From: Acetobacteraceae bacterium
GTDB lineage: Bacteria; Pseudomonadota; Alphaproteobacteria; Acetobacterales; Acetobacteraceae
Length of the DNA: 38,542 bases
Direction of reading: 5' to 3'
NCBI GenBank assembly: GCA_947371015.1
Contig: CANBNK010000037.1
Coordinates: forward strand, 1 to 38,542
In this document: positions 15,593 through 27,002 of the stretch, in pieces
How positions within the stretch are numbered: the first letter of the stretch is position 1
Layout: each line of letters starts with the position of its first letter
Translations under genes and position numbers: made by a program
The notes under the pieces: generated by a model
Databases searched by the model: none
Seen by the model: the letters and a program-made list of their open reading frames with translations, nothing else
What the model was told of the DNA's origin: nothing

Positions 15593-16687
15593 ATGAGGCT
15601 ATTGCTCGGCGCCGTGCTGGCGCTGTTGCTTGGCGTGCTGCCCGCCGTGGCGCAGCAGGCACCGCGCTACCAGGTGGATGCTGCCTGGCCGAAGCCGCTG
15701 CCGAACCGCTGGGGCATCGGCCAGGCCGCCGGCGTGGCGACGGATGCGCAGGACCATATCTGGGTGCTGCATCGGCCGCGCACGATGACCGAGGATGAGC
15801 GCGGCGCCGCGCTGACCCCGCCGCGCAGCGAATGCTGCATCCCCGCGCCGAGCGTGATCGAGTTCGACCAGGCGGGGAACGTGGTGCAGGCCTGGGGCGG
15901 GCCGGCGCATCACCCGAGTTGGCCGGCCAGCGAGCACGGCATCTATATCGACCCCTTCGGCTTCGTCTGGATCGGCGGCAACGGCGCCAATGACCATGTG
16001 CTGCTGAAGTTTACGCGGGCCGGGCAGTTCGTGCTGCAGATCGGCGTGAAGGGCGAGACCGGCGGCAGCAATGATACGCAGCGGCTGGGGCGGCCGGCGG
16101 GGCTGGAGGTGGATGCGGCGACGCATGAGCTGTACGTGGCCGACGGCTATGGCAACCGCCGCGTGATCGTGTTCGACGCCGATACCGGCGCGTACAAGCG
16201 GCACTGGGGCGCCTATGGCAACCGCCCGAACGATGACGCGCTGCCGGCCTACCGGCCAGGGCAGCCGCCGTTGCAGGGCTTCCGCAATCCGGTGCATTGC
16301 GTGCGCCTGGCGCGGGACGGCCTGGTTTATGTGTGCGACCGCAGCAATGACCGCATCCAGGTGTTCCGTCGCGACGGCACCTATGTGCGCGAGTTCTTCG
16401 TGGCGACGGAAACGCTGGGGGCCGGCTCGGTCTGGGATATCGCGCTGCTGCCGGACCGGTTGCAGAGCTACCTGCTGACCGCGGATGGCGAGAACAACCA
16501 TGTGCGGCTGCTGCTGCGCCAGAGCGGCGAGGAGCGTGGGCAGTTCGGCCGCAGCGGGCGCGGTGCCGGCGACTTCCACTGGGTGCACAATATTGCCGTG
16601 GACAGCCGCGGCAATATCTACACGACCGAGGTGGATACCGGTAAGCGGGCGCAGCGCTTCCGGTTGGTGAGTCCGCTGCAGCGGTGA
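15593..16687 (+). CDS. Secreted NHL-repeat beta-propeller protein
   Basis: The 364-residue protein has a clear Sec signal peptide (hydrophobic LLLGAVLALLLGVLP, cleavage after AVA near residue 20), so it acts in the periplasm or outside. The mature part is built of NHL-type blades with recurring motifs such as GVATDAQDHIWVLHR, GIYIDPFGFVWIGG, HELYVADGYGNRRVIVFD, DGLVYVCDRSNDRIQVF and HNIAVDSRGNIYTTEV, suggesting a six-bladed propeller. Two adjacent Cys (ECCIP) are present. Related propellers include peptidylglycine-amidating lyase-like proteins, but no activity can be assigned. The start is fixed by AGGGAGG five bases before the ATG. It follows the HyuAB/DgdA-like genes but may be transcribed separately. 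Confidence 0.85.
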   Translation: MRLLLGAVLALLLGVLPAVAQQAPRYQVDAAWPKPLPNRWGIGQAAGVATDAQDHIWVLHRPRTMTEDERGAALTPPRSECCIPAPSVIEFDQAGNVVQAWGGPAHHPSWPASEHGIYIDPFGFVWIGGNGANDHVLLKFTRAGQFVLQIGVKGETGGSNDTQRLGRPAGLEVDAATHELYVADGYGNRRVIVFDADTGAYKRHWGAYGNRPNDDALPAYRPGQPPLQGFRNPVHCVRLARDGLVYVCDRSNDRIQVFRRDGTYVREFFVATETLGAGSVWDIALLPDRLQSYLLTADGENNHVRLLLRQSGEERGQFGRSGRGAGDFHWVHNIAVDSRGNIYTTEVDTGKRAQRFRLVSPLQR

Positions 16688-16692
16688 GTTTG

Positions 16693-16744
16693 GAACCGCG
16701 ATTCAGACCCTTCGGCGCCGAAGCGCCTCGGGTCATCGCGGTTC
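16693..16744. terminator. Nested inverted repeat between convergent genes (bidirectional terminator)
   Basis: GAACCGCGAT (16693-16702) pairs with ATCGCGGTTC (16735-16744); inside it GACCC (16706-16710) pairs with GGGTC (16730-16734), and the loop holds the palindrome TTCGGCGCCGAA (16711-16722). It starts 5 bases after the NHL stop and overlaps the stop codon of the enoyl-CoA hydratase gene on the other strand. Confidence 0.65.
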
Positions 16745-17486
16745 AGCGGTTCTTGAACACCGGCGGCCGCTTTTCGCGGAAGGCGGCCGAGCCTTCCTTG
16801 GCGTCCTCACCGTCCTTGATCGCGCTGAGCCGCTGGCCGTGCAGCGCCCAGATCTCGGAGGGGCCGCGCGGCAGGATTTCCTCGGTGATGACCTGCTTCA
16901 GCGTACCCATCACCATGGGCGCGAAGCCGGCCATTTCCTTGCCCCAGGCAATGGCGGTTTCCAGCGCCTTGCCGTCATCGACCACTTCGTTGACCAGGCC
17001 GACCTGCGCGGCGCGGTCCGCCCCCACCACGCGGCAGAGCAGGATCAGCTCCATGGCGATCTTGTGCGGGATGCGGCCGGGCAGCGCCGCGATCATGCCG
17101 CCGGTCAGGCCGATCTTGGCCTCGGGGTAGTAGAACTTGCCGCTGCGGCCGGTGACGCAGAGGTCGGCCATCATCGCCACGACCAGCGCGCCGCCGGTGC
17201 ACCAACCCTCCACCGCCGCGATGACCGGTTTCTTCGGGCGGTAGCCAACGGTGGGGATGCAGCGCCACAGTTCCGGCAGTTGCGTGACATCGGCACCGAC
17301 GCTGAAGGCCTTGGGGCCGGCGCCGGTGATGACGGCGCAGCGCAGCGCGTCATCAGCGTCGAAGTCCAGCATCGCGTTCTGGATGCCGACCGCGACATCG
17401 GCCGAGATGGCGTTGCCCTTCTCCGGCCGGTTGATCTGCACGATCCGCACGGGACCATCGTCCCAAACCTTCACCACGTCGCTCAT
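16743..17486 (-). CDS. Enoyl-CoA hydratase/isomerase (crotonase) family protein
   Basis: The 247-residue protein is a crotonase-fold enzyme acting on acyl-CoA thioesters. The oxyanion-hole segments are AFSVGADVTQL (60-70) and GWCTGGALVVA (94-104), and both hydratase-type glutamates are kept: E122 in YPEAKIGLTGG and E146 in KIAMELILL. Both together support water addition to or from an enoyl-CoA rather than only isomerisation. The ATG at 17484-17486 directly abuts the stop of the upstream Bug gene (no base between them), so receptor and hydratase are cotranscribed and probably serve the same substrate. The substrate is unknown; there is no ligase or dehydrogenase gene in this pair. Confidence 0.9.
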   Translation of the reverse strand: MSDVVKVWDDGPVRIVQINRPEKGNAISADVAVGIQNAMLDFDADDALRCAVITGAGPKAFSVGADVTQLPELWRCIPTVGYRPKKPVIAAVEGWCTGGALVVAMMADLCVTGRSGKFYYPEAKIGLTGGMIAALPGRIPHKIAMELILLCRVVGADRAAQVGLVNEVVDDGKALETAIAWGKEMAGFAPMVMGTLKQVITEEILPRGPSEIWALHGQRLSAIKDGEDAKEGSAAFREKRPPVFKNR

Positions 17487-18458
17487 CTATTCAGCCTTTG
17501 CTCCGGTGCGTCGCACCGCCTCGCCAAAACTGGCGCGATCCTGTTGCACGCGGCGGGCGAAGGCCGCGCCGTGTTCGAGCCGGGGGCGCAGACCGACCGG
17601 GGCCATGGCGCGGGCCACGATGGGGTCTGCCAGCACCTGGCGCAGCGCTGCCACCAGGCGCGCGGTGATCTCGGCCGGCACGCCGGCGGGCGCGGCCAGG
17701 CCGAACCAGGAATAGGCGCCGCCGTTGAACAGGCCGAGTTCGGTCAGCGTCGGCAGCTCCGGCAGTTGCCCGCTGCGTTCCTCGCCCAGCGTGGCCAGGC
17801 CGCGCAGGCGGCCATCCTTCACCGCGGGCACCGCCACGGGATCGAATTGCAGTTCAACCTCGCCAGCCATGACCGCCGTCAGCGCCTGGGCGGAGCCGCG
17901 GTACGGCACGTGTTCCAGCTGGATGCCGGCGCTGTGGGCGAAGATTTCCGCAGTCAGCTGCGTGATCGTGCCGTTGCCGGCGCTGCTGAAGCGCAGCTTG
18001 TTGGGGTTGGCCTTGGCGTGGGCGATCAGCGCCGGCAGGTCGCGCAGTGGCACCGAGGGGTGCATGACCATGGCGCCCTCGGAGAGCGAGAGCATCGCCA
18101 CGGGCTCAAGGTCCCGCACGGGGTCGTAGGGCAAGCGCATCATGTGCGGACTGATGGTCATGACCGCGGTGGGGAAGCAGAGGAAGCTGTAGCCATCCGG
18201 CCGCGCCGTCGCGATCTGCGCCGCGCCGATGGTGCCGCCGGCGCCGCCGCGGTTTTCGATGACGACGTTCTGGCCGAGGACTTCGGCGAGCTTCTGCGAG
18301 ACCGGGCGTGCCGTGTTGTCGGTGCTGCCGCCGGGCGGGTAGGGCACCATCAGGGAGATGGTGCGCTGCGGCCACGGCGCCTGGGCCAGGGCAGGTGAGG
18401 CCAAGGCTGGTATGCCAAGTGGCACGGCCAGCAGGCTGCGGCGCGTTGGTGTGATCAT
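17487..18458 (-). CDS. TctC/Bug-family periplasmic solute-binding protein
   Basis: The 323-residue protein starts MITPTRRSLLAVPLG with a signal peptide ending ASPALA near residue 26. The ligand loop PYPPGGSTDNTARP, VVIENRGGAGGTIGA and RPDGYSFL mark the Bug family. The ATG at 18456-18458 was chosen because GGGAGA lies 8 bases upstream and it puts the signal peptide at the N-terminus; an upstream ATG at 18515 would add 19 non-signal residues. It ends exactly where the enoyl-CoA hydratase begins. The pocket loop is of the same GGSTD type as the receptor at 6918-7907. No permease genes are nearby. Confidence 0.9.
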   Translation of the reverse strand: MITPTRRSLLAVPLGIPALASPALAQAPWPQRTISLMVPYPPGGSTDNTARPVSQKLAEVLGQNVVIENRGGAGGTIGAAQIATARPDGYSFLCFPTAVMTISPHMMRLPYDPVRDLEPVAMLSLSEGAMVMHPSVPLRDLPALIAHAKANPNKLRFSSAGNGTITQLTAEIFAHSAGIQLEHVPYRGSAQALTAVMAGEVELQFDPVAVPAVKDGRLRGLATLGEERSGQLPELPTLTELGLFNGGAYSWFGLAAPAGVPAEITARLVAALRQVLADPIVARAMAPVGLRPRLEHGAAFARRVQQDRASFGEAVRRTGAKAE

Positions 18459-18617
18459 GCGGCGTTCTCCCGGCGAGGACGCTAGACCATGATCGCTGCG
18501 GACAGAAGCGCCCATGGTTTACGGCAGACGGTTTCACCGCGTGCGGCGCCGCCGGATGAGCCGACGGGGCTGCGGCCGCGGGTGGACCCTGCGGCAAGGC
18601 CGTGCGATTTTTGTCGC

Positions 18618-21178
<2,561 letters not shown>

Positions 21179-21179
<1 letters not shown>

Positions 21180-22117
21180 TGCGGCGGCGGAGCCTGCTCG
21201 CGGCCCTGGCGGCGCTGCCGGCGCAGGCGCAGCAACTGGCGGCGCTGAACATCTTCGTCCCCGCCAACCCCGGCGGCGGCTGGGACGGGCTGGGCCGCGC
21301 CATCGAGCAGGTGGCGGTGGCCGGCGGGCTGGTCGGGCGCTGCGCCTTCGAGAACCTGGCCGGGGCCGGCGGCACGCTCGGGCTGGCACGGTTCATCGCC
21401 ACCCGGCGCGGCCGGCCGGACAGCCTGCTGGTGGCCGGGGCCACCATGGTTGGCGCCATCGTGACCAATCGCTCCCCGGTATCGCTCGCCGATGTGGTGC
21501 CGGTGGCGCGGCTGACCGAGGAGGCCGGCGTCATCGTCGTGCCGCGCGACAGCCGCTTCACCAGCATGCAGCACCTGGCCGAAGCGCTGCGCGCCGACCC
21601 TCGCGCGGTGCCGGTGGCGGGCGCGGCGGGTGGTTCCATCGACCATGTGGTGCTGGGCCTGGTGCTGCGCGCGCTGGGGCGCCCGGCACGGGAGGCGAGC
21701 TTCGTCGCCTTCCCCGGCGGCGGGCCGGCACAGGCGGCGATCCTTGGCAGCCAGGTGGCGGCCAGCATCTCCGGCTGGGGCGAGTTCGCCGAGCAGATCC
21801 GCGGCGGCCGGCTGCGCGCCCTGGCCACCACCGGCGCAACCCGCACCGACCCCGCGGTGCCGACGCTGCGCGAATGCGGGCTGGATGTGGTGCTGACCAA
21901 CTGGCGCGGCCTCTTCGCGCCCGCCGGCATCGCCCCAGCGGCGCGGGAAAGGCTGGCCGCGCTGCTGGCGGCGCTGCACACGCTGGCGGCCTGGCAGGCG
22001 CTGCTGGCGGAACGCGGCTGGGAGGATGCCTGGTTGGCCGACGAGCCGTTCCAGGCCTTCCTGCAACAGGACCAGGCCGCGACCGCCACGGTGCTGCGCG
22101 ACCTGGGCCTGGCGTAA
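21179..22117 (+). CDS. Divergent TctC-type periplasmic solute-binding protein coupled to aconitase
   Basis: The 312-residue protein starts MRRRSLLAALAALPAQA, a short signal peptide with likely cleavage before QQL. The ligand loop is VPANPGGGWDGLGRAI, closer to classical citrate-binding TctC (PGGGxD) than to the GGSTD Bug proteins in this window. FENLAGAGGTLGLARF and FPGGGPAQAAILGSQV are further family blocks. Its ATG at 21179 shares one base with the TGA stop of the aconitase gene, so it should be translated by re-initiation at that stop. The most economical reading is a receptor for citrate, aconitate or a related tricarboxylate; this is inference. TctA/TctB are not in the window. A CGCGGCGCCGCG palindrome follows its stop. 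Confidence 0.88.
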
Positions 22118-22129
22118 CGCGGCGCCGCG
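22118..22129 (+). terminator. 12-bp GC palindrome directly after the TctC stop
   Basis: CGCGGCGCCGCG is a perfect palindrome starting on the base after the TAA stop. It has no T-run, so it is at best a weak terminator or pause site. Confidence 0.25.
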
Positions 22130-22130
22130 A

Positions 22131-22159
22131 TTGACGCTGCACGGCGCGGCGCCCAGATT
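22131..22159 (+). promoter_or_regulatory. Possible promoter of the Bug-Rieske operon
   Basis: TTGACG (22131-22136) is followed after 17 bases by CAGATT (22154-22159; 3 of 6 consensus). It lies in the 66-base gap before the Bug gene at 22184. Sequence match only. Confidence 0.35.
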
Positions 22160-22183
22160 GCGGCCATAAGCCTGGGAGGAAGA

Positions 22184-23155
22184 ATGCGTCCGCTTGCCCG
22201 CCGCCCGCTGCTGCTTGCCGCAATGGCCGCGCCCATGCTGGCGCGGGCGCAGGAGGCGGAGTTTCCGTCCCGCGCCGTGCGCGTCATCGTGCCCTTCCCG
22301 GCCGGCGGCGCGGCCGATGTGCTGACCCGCACGCTGATGGACCAGCTGCGCCCGCTGTGGAAGCAGCCGGTGGTGGTGGAGAACATGCCCGGCGCCGGCG
22401 GCAATATCGGCGCCCAGGCCGCCGCCCGCGCGGAACCGGATGGCCATACGCTGTTCGCCAGCCCACCCGGGCCGCTGGTGATCAACCGGTTCCTGTATCG
22501 GCAGCTACCCTATGACGCCACGAAGTTCGTGCCCGTCACCGTCATGGCCAAGGTGCCGAACCTGGTGGTGGCCGGGCCGAAGCTGGCGGCACGCAACGTG
22601 GCCGAGCTGGTCGCCGAGGCGCGGCGCCGGCCGGGCGAGCTCACCTATGCCAGCCAGGGCAATGGCAGCACCAGCCACCTGACCGGCGCGATGTTCGAGG
22701 CGCTGACCGGCACGCGGCTGATCCATGTGCCCTACCGGGGCGAGGCGCCGGCGCTGGTGGATGTGGTGGCCGGCCAGGTTGACCTGATGTTCGGCAACCT
22801 GACCGCGGCGCTGCCGCAATACCAGGGCAACCGGCTGCGGATATTGGCGGTGACGGACGCGCAGCGCGCCAGCGTGATCCCGGAGGTGCCGACGGCGGCC
22901 GAGGCCGGTATCGCCAACTTCATCTCGGCGGCGTGGTTCGCGCTGGCGACGCCACCGGGCACGCCGGCTGCGCTGGCTGCGCAGATCAGCGCGCAGGCCG
23001 CCCGGGCCTTGCAGGTGCCGGCGCTGCGGGCGCGCTACGCCGAGTTGGGCGCCGAGCCGGTGGGCCAGCCGCCCGCCGCCACGAGCGCCTTCTTCGCCGA
23101 GGAAGCCGACCGCTGGAGCAACGTGATCCGCTTCGCCCAAGTGACGCTGGATTGA
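22184..23155 (+). CDS. TctC/Bug-family periplasmic solute-binding protein of the Rieske operon
   Basis: The 323-residue protein has a signal peptide ([22 protein letters not shown]), then the Bug fold: [44 protein letters not shown] and [29 protein letters not shown] Shine-Dalgarno lies just before the ATG. It is the first gene of a plus-strand run; the Rieske oxygenase alpha gene starts 11 bases after its stop. The pocket loop (GGAADV) differs from those of the other receptors here, which suggests a different ligand, perhaps the aromatic acid used by the oxygenase. No TctAB partner is present. Confidence 0.9.
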   Translation: MRPLARRPLLLAAMAAPMLARAQEAEFPSRAVRVIVPFPAGGAADVLTRTLMDQLRPLWKQPVVVENMPGAGGNIGAQAAARAEPDGHTLFASPPGPLVINRFLYRQLPYDATKFVPVTVMAKVPNLVVAGPKLAARNVAELVAEARRRPGELTYASQGNGSTSHLTGAMFEALTGTRLIHVPYRGEAPALVDVVAGQVDLMFGNLTAALPQYQGNRLRILAVTDAQRASVIPEVPTAAEAGIANFISAAWFALATPPGTPAALAAQISAQAARALQVPALRARYAELGAEPVGQPPAATSAFFAEEADRWSNVIRFAQVTLD

Positions 23156-23166
23156 GGAAGGACGCC

Positions 23167-24393
23167 ATGCCGCTCGACACCGTTTGGCCGGAAGGCATCG
23201 TCCACCAGGTGCCCTACTGGGTGTTCCAGCGCGCTGACGTGCTGGCGCGCGAGCAGGAGGTGATCTTTCGCGGCGCCTGCTGGCATTACCTGTGCCTGGA
23301 AGCGGAGATTCCGAACAACGGCGACTACCGCACCACGCAGCTGGGCGAGTTGCCGGTGGTGGTGGCGCGGGATGCCGAGGGCGTGGTGCATGCCTTCGAG
23401 AATCGCTGCGCGCATCGCGGCGCGCTGATCGCGCTGGAGGATGGTGGCAACACCAAGGATTTCACGTGTGTCTATCACGCGTGGCGCTACGACATGGCGG
23501 GCAACCTGAAGGGCGTGGCATTCCGCAACGGCATCGCCGGCAAGGGCGGCATGCCGAAGGACTTCAGGCTGGAGGACAACTGCCCGCGCAAACTGCGGGT
23601 GGCGATGTTCTGCGGGCTGGTCTTCGGCACACTCTCGGCGGAGACGCCGGAGTTGGAAGCGTATCTCGGGCCGGAGATCACCACGCGTATTCGCCGCGTG
23701 CTGAATGGCCGCACGCCGGAAGTGCTGGGCCGCTTCACCCAGGCGCTGCCGAACAACTGGAAGCTGTACACCGAGAACGTGCGCGACAGCTATCACGCCA
23801 GCCTGCTGCACCTGTTCTTCACGACGTTCGAGGTGAACCGGCTGACGCAGAAGGGCGGGCTGATCGTCAGTGAAAGCGGCGGCAACCATGTGAGCTGGAG
23901 CGCGATTGAGGAAGGCGCGGCGGGCGCGGAATATGCGCAGCAGCAGATCAGGTCCGACAGTGACTATCGGCTGGCCGATCCTTCGTTGCTGCATGGCTTC
24001 CAGGAATTCGGCGACACCTGCACGCTGCAAATTCTGTCGGTGTTCCCGACCTTCGTGCTGCAACAAATCCAGAACTGCATCGCGGTGCGCCAGGTGGTGC
24101 CGCGCGCGGTGGACCGCACCGACCTGCACTGGACCTATCTGGGCTTCGCCGAGGATACGCCGGAACAGCGGATCATGCGGCTGAAGCAGTGCAACCTGGT
24201 CGGCGCCGCTGGCTTCGTTTCCATGGAGGATGGCTGCGTCGGCGGCTTCGTGCAGCGTGGTTCAGCGGGGGCTGCGGACCAGCAGGCGGTGCTGCGCATG
24301 GGCGGGCATGATGCGCTGAGCAGCGACACGCGCGCGACCGAGGCCAGCGTGCGCGGCTTCTGGAAAGCGTATCGCGCGGCGACGGGGCTGTGA
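23167..24393 (+). CDS. Rieske aromatic ring-hydroxylating oxygenase, alpha subunit
   Basis: The 408-residue protein is the catalytic subunit of a Rieske non-haem iron oxygenase. The Rieske [2Fe-2S] ligands are C81 and H83 in NRCAHRG and C101 and H104 in CVYHAW. The mononuclear iron motif is [19 protein letters not shown], with bridging D207 and ligands H210 and H215; a C-terminal Asp/Glu ligand is probably in SMEDG. Such enzymes add one or both atoms of O2 to an aromatic carboxylate or related ring. The ATG at 23167 has GAGGAAGGA upstream. The small subunit gene overlaps its stop. Electron-transfer partners (ferredoxin, reductase) are absent from the window and must be supplied from elsewhere. 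Confidence 0.92.
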   Translation: MPLDTVWPEGIVHQVPYWVFQRADVLAREQEVIFRGACWHYLCLEAEIPNNGDYRTTQLGELPVVVARDAEGVVHAFENRCAHRGALIALEDGGNTKDFTCVYHAWRYDMAGNLKGVAFRNGIAGKGGMPKDFRLEDNCPRKLRVAMFCGLVFGTLSAETPELEAYLGPEITTRIRRVLNGRTPEVLGRFTQALPNNWKLYTENVRDSYHASLLHLFFTTFEVNRLTQKGGLIVSESGGNHVSWSAIEEGAAGAEYAQQQIRSDSDYRLADPSLLHGFQEFGDTCTLQILSVFPTFVLQQIQNCIAVRQVVPRAVDRTDLHWTYLGFAEDTPEQRIMRLKQCNLVGAAGFVSMEDGCVGGFVQRGSAGAADQQAVLRMGGHDALSSDTRATEASVRGFWKAYRAATGL

Positions 24394-24857
24394 CGATGCT
24401 GGGCGAGATCGCGAATTTCCAGGCCGCCTATGCGCGCTGCCTGGATGACGAGAAGCTGGAAGCCTGGCCGGACTTCTTCCTGGCTGATGCGGTGTATCGC
24501 GTCACCACCGCCGACAACTACAGGCGCGGTTTGCAGGCCGGGCTGATCTGGGCCAATAGCCGCGCCATGCTGGCGGACCGCACCTCCGCCCTGCGTGAGG
24601 CCAATATCTACGAACGCCACGCCTACCGGCACATCCTCGGCCTGCCGCTGGTGGAGATGCAGGCCGATGGCGCGGCGCGCGCGGAGACGCCGTTCATGGT
24701 GGCGCGCATCATGCGCGACGGCACGACGGACCTGTTCGCCACCGGCCGCTACCTGGATATCTTCGCGCGCGACGATGCGGGCGCGCTGAAGCTGCGCGAA
24801 CGCGTGGTGGTGTGCGACAGTTCGCGCATCGATACACTGCTCGCCATACCGCTGTAG
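24390..24857 (+). CDS. Rieske ring-hydroxylating oxygenase, beta subunit
   Basis: The 155-residue protein has the cone-shaped NTF2-like fold of small oxygenase subunits: [32 protein letters not shown] at the start, an [13 protein letters not shown] segment, and a beta-rich C-terminus ending in [20 protein letters not shown] (a typical beta-subunit ending). It supports the alpha3beta3 structure and is not catalytic. Two starts are possible: GTG at 24390, overlapping the alpha stop by 4 bases (GTGA), or ATG at 24396. Both keep the fold. It ends 11 bases before the next gene. Confidence 0.87.
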   Translation: MTMLGEIANFQAAYARCLDDEKLEAWPDFFLADAVYRVTTADNYRRGLQAGLIWANSRAMLADRTSALREANIYERHAYRHILGLPLVEMQADGAARAETPFMVARIMRDGTTDLFATGRYLDIFARDDAGALKLRERVVVCDSSRIDTLLAIPL

Positions 24858-24868
24858 GAGTGACCATC

Positions 24869-26032
24869 ATGGCCACCGTGTTCAACTACCCACCGATGCA
24901 GCGCGTGCATTCCGGCGCCGACTACGTGAGTGCGGTGGTGCAGGAAGCCGACCGCGCCGGCGCCAAGCGCGTCTTCCTGATGATCGGCGGCACGCTGAGT
25001 CGCGAGACCGACTGGGCCGATCGGCTGGCCAAGGCGCTGCATGGCCGCATGGTCGCCAGCTTCAACCGCATGGCCAGCCACACGCCGCGCGGCGACGTGG
25101 TGGCCGCGACCAATGCAGCGCGCGAGGCGAATGCGGACATGGTCGTGACGCTCGGCGGTGGCAGCGTGACCGATGCCGGCAAGGTGGTGCGGCTGGGCCT
25201 GGCGAACGACATCCGCGCCGAAGCCGATTTCGACCGGCTGGCGACGCGGATCGTCGATGGCAAGCGCATCATCCCTGAGATGGTCGCGCCAACGGTGCCG
25301 ATGGTCTGCGTGCCGACCACGCTCTCGGCTGGTGACTTCAGCAGTGGCGCCGGCGTGACCGACGTGGCGAAGGGCCACAAGCAGGCGATCTACCAGATCG
25401 GCATGATGGCGCGGGCCGTGGTGCTGGACCCGTCGCTGAGCCACCGCACGCCAGAATGGCTGTGGCTTTCCACCGGCATCCGAGCTGTCGATCATGCGGT
25501 GGAGGATATCTGCTCGGTCAGCGGCAATCCCTTCAGCGAAGGTGCCTCGATGCAGGCGCTGCGGCTGCTGTCGCGCGGGTTGCGCGGGGTAAAGGACCGC
25601 CCGGGCGATGAGAGTGCGTATCTCGATTGCCTGAACGGCGCCTGGCTGAGCATGGTGGGGTCGCAGAGCGGCGTGGAGAAGGGTGCCAGCCATGGCATCG
25701 GCCATGCGCTGGGCGGTGCCGCCAAGGTGCCGCATGGCTATACCAGCTGCGTCATGCTGCCGACGGTGCTGCGCTTCAACCTTTCGGTGAACGCCGCGCG
25801 GCAGAAGCTGGTCAGCGAAGCCTTTGGCGACGCGAACATCCCCGCCGCCGAGCATGTGCAGAAGCTGGTGGCGGACCTTGGCCTGCCCGGGCGCATCCGC
25901 GATACCGGGGTGAAGCCGGAGCAGCTGGACCACATCGCCGAGATGGCGATGCATGACCGCTGGATTCCGACCAACCCGCGCCCGATCAAGGACGCGGCGA
26001 CGGTACGCGCGCTGCTCGACCAGGCCTGGTAG
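24869..26032 (+). CDS. Fe-ADH superfamily dehydrogenase, possibly maleylacetate reductase-like
   Basis: The 387-residue protein belongs to the group III (iron-type) alcohol dehydrogenase superfamily. The NAD(P) motif is LGGGSVTDAGKVV (95-107), followed by PTTLSAGDFSSGAGVTD. Three usual metal-ligand histidines align: H209 (VDHAVE), H275 (GASHGIGHALGG) and H289 (VPHGYTS). The usual first ligand, Asp four residues before H209, is Arg205 here. Maleylacetate reductases of this superfamily are metal-independent and also lack that Asp, so this may be a maleylacetate-type reductase of an aromatic pathway. TAGGAG precedes the ATG at 24869. It lies inside the Rieske oxygenase operon. Confidence 0.85.
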   Translation: MATVFNYPPMQRVHSGADYVSAVVQEADRAGAKRVFLMIGGTLSRETDWADRLAKALHGRMVASFNRMASHTPRGDVVAATNAAREANADMVVTLGGGSVTDAGKVVRLGLANDIRAEADFDRLATRIVDGKRIIPEMVAPTVPMVCVPTTLSAGDFSSGAGVTDVAKGHKQAIYQIGMMARAVVLDPSLSHRTPEWLWLSTGIRAVDHAVEDICSVSGNPFSEGASMQALRLLSRGLRGVKDRPGDESAYLDCLNGAWLSMVGSQSGVEKGASHGIGHALGGAAKVPHGYTSCVMLPTVLRFNLSVNAARQKLVSEAFGDANIPAAEHVQKLVADLGLPGRIRDTGVKPEQLDHIAEMAMHDRWIPTNPRPIKDAATVRALLDQAW

Positions 26033-26057
26033 AACCGAAGCACAGGAGGAAGCGCCG

Positions 26058-27002
26058 ATGCCGCTGCACCCCGAGACCGTGACCGTCCTGCAACTCATCA
26101 AGGATAGCGGCCGCCCGCCGATGCACACGCTGAGCGCCGTGGAGGCCCGCGAGGTCTCGGCGCGGTCGCGCGCGATCATGCAGCCAGAGCCGCCCGCTGT
26201 GGCGCTGGTGGAGAACCTGAGCTGCCCGGGGCCGCATGGCGAAATCCGGCTGCGGCACTACCGCGGCGCCGGCACGTCAGCCGATGCGGTGCTGCCGGGC
26301 GTGGTGTTCTTCCATGGCGGCGGCTGGGTGATCGGCGACCTGGACAGCCACGACCAGGTCTGTCGCACGCTGGCGAACCACGCCGGGTGCAGCGTGGTGG
26401 CGGTGGACTACCGCATGGCGCCGGAGCACGTGTTTCCCGCGGCGGTCGATGACAGCATCGCCGCCTATGCCTGGGTCTGCGCGCAGGCCGAGGCGCTGCG
26501 GATCGACGCCGCGCGCATTGCCGTGGGGGGCGACAGCGCCGGTGGCAACCTGGCCACCGTGGTGGCGCTGGCGGCGCGCGACGGTGCCGCGCCGCTGCCC
26601 TGCTTCCAGTGGCTGGTCTATCCGGCGGTGGACATGGCGGCGAGCACGCCGTCCTGTGAGCGGGTGCAGGAAGGTTTCATCCTGACCCAGGCGACCATGA
26701 AGTGGTTCATCGGGCACTACATCACCGATGCAGCTGACATCAACGACTGGCGCGCCTCGCCGATCCGTGCAGCCTCCCTGGCGGGGCTGCCGCCGGCGCT
26801 GGTGCTGACCTGCCATTTCGACCCGCTTTGCGACGAAGGCATCGCCTATGCGCAGCGGCTGAACAACGAGGGGGTGCGCGTGCAGCACGTACACATGAAC
26901 GACCAGATGCATGCCTTCCTGACCATGGGCAAGTTCATCGGCGCTTCCGACATGGCCATTCGCCACGCCGCCGTGGCGCTGCGCGACGCGTGGCGCGCAT
27001 GA
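26058..27002 (+). CDS. Alpha/beta hydrolase, hormone-sensitive-lipase family (family IV) esterase
   Basis: The 314-residue cytoplasmic esterase has the HSL signatures: oxyanion-hole motif HGGGW (86-90), nucleophile Ser160 in GDSAGGN, acid Asp255 in CHFDPLCDEG and catalytic His285 in DQMHAFL. DYRMAPEHVFPAAVDD is typical of the family. It hydrolyses small carboxylic esters. AGGAGGAA lies just before the ATG at 26058, 25 bases after the dehydrogenase gene. Its stop overlaps the SDR start by 4 bases. In this operon it could release an aromatic acid or phenol from an ester, or hydrolyse a lactone or enol-lactone intermediate; the substrate is not visible in the sequence. Confidence 0.92.
   Translation: MPLHPETVTVLQLIKDSGRPPMHTLSAVEAREVSARSRAIMQPEPPAVALVENLSCPGPHGEIRLRHYRGAGTSADAVLPGVVFFHGGGWVIGDLDSHDQVCRTLANHAGCSVVAVDYRMAPEHVFPAAVDDSIAAYAWVCAQAEALRIDAARIAVGGDSAGGNLATVVALAARDGAAPLPCFQWLVYPAVDMAASTPSCERVQEGFILTQATMKWFIGHYITDAADINDWRASPIRAASLAGLPPALVLTCHFDPLCDEGIAYAQRLNNEGVRVQHVHMNDQMHAFLTMGKFIGASDMAIRHAAVALRDAWRA

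Noticed and set aside
16839-18398. 519-residue plus-strand open frame opposite the hydratase and Bug genes
   Set aside because: Crosses two real genes in antisense; no family motif.
18459-18617. Promoter or operator between the Bug gene and the aconitase gene
   Set aside because: Only a short GC palindrome (GCGGCCGC) and weak -35-like bases were seen; nothing with acceptable spacing.
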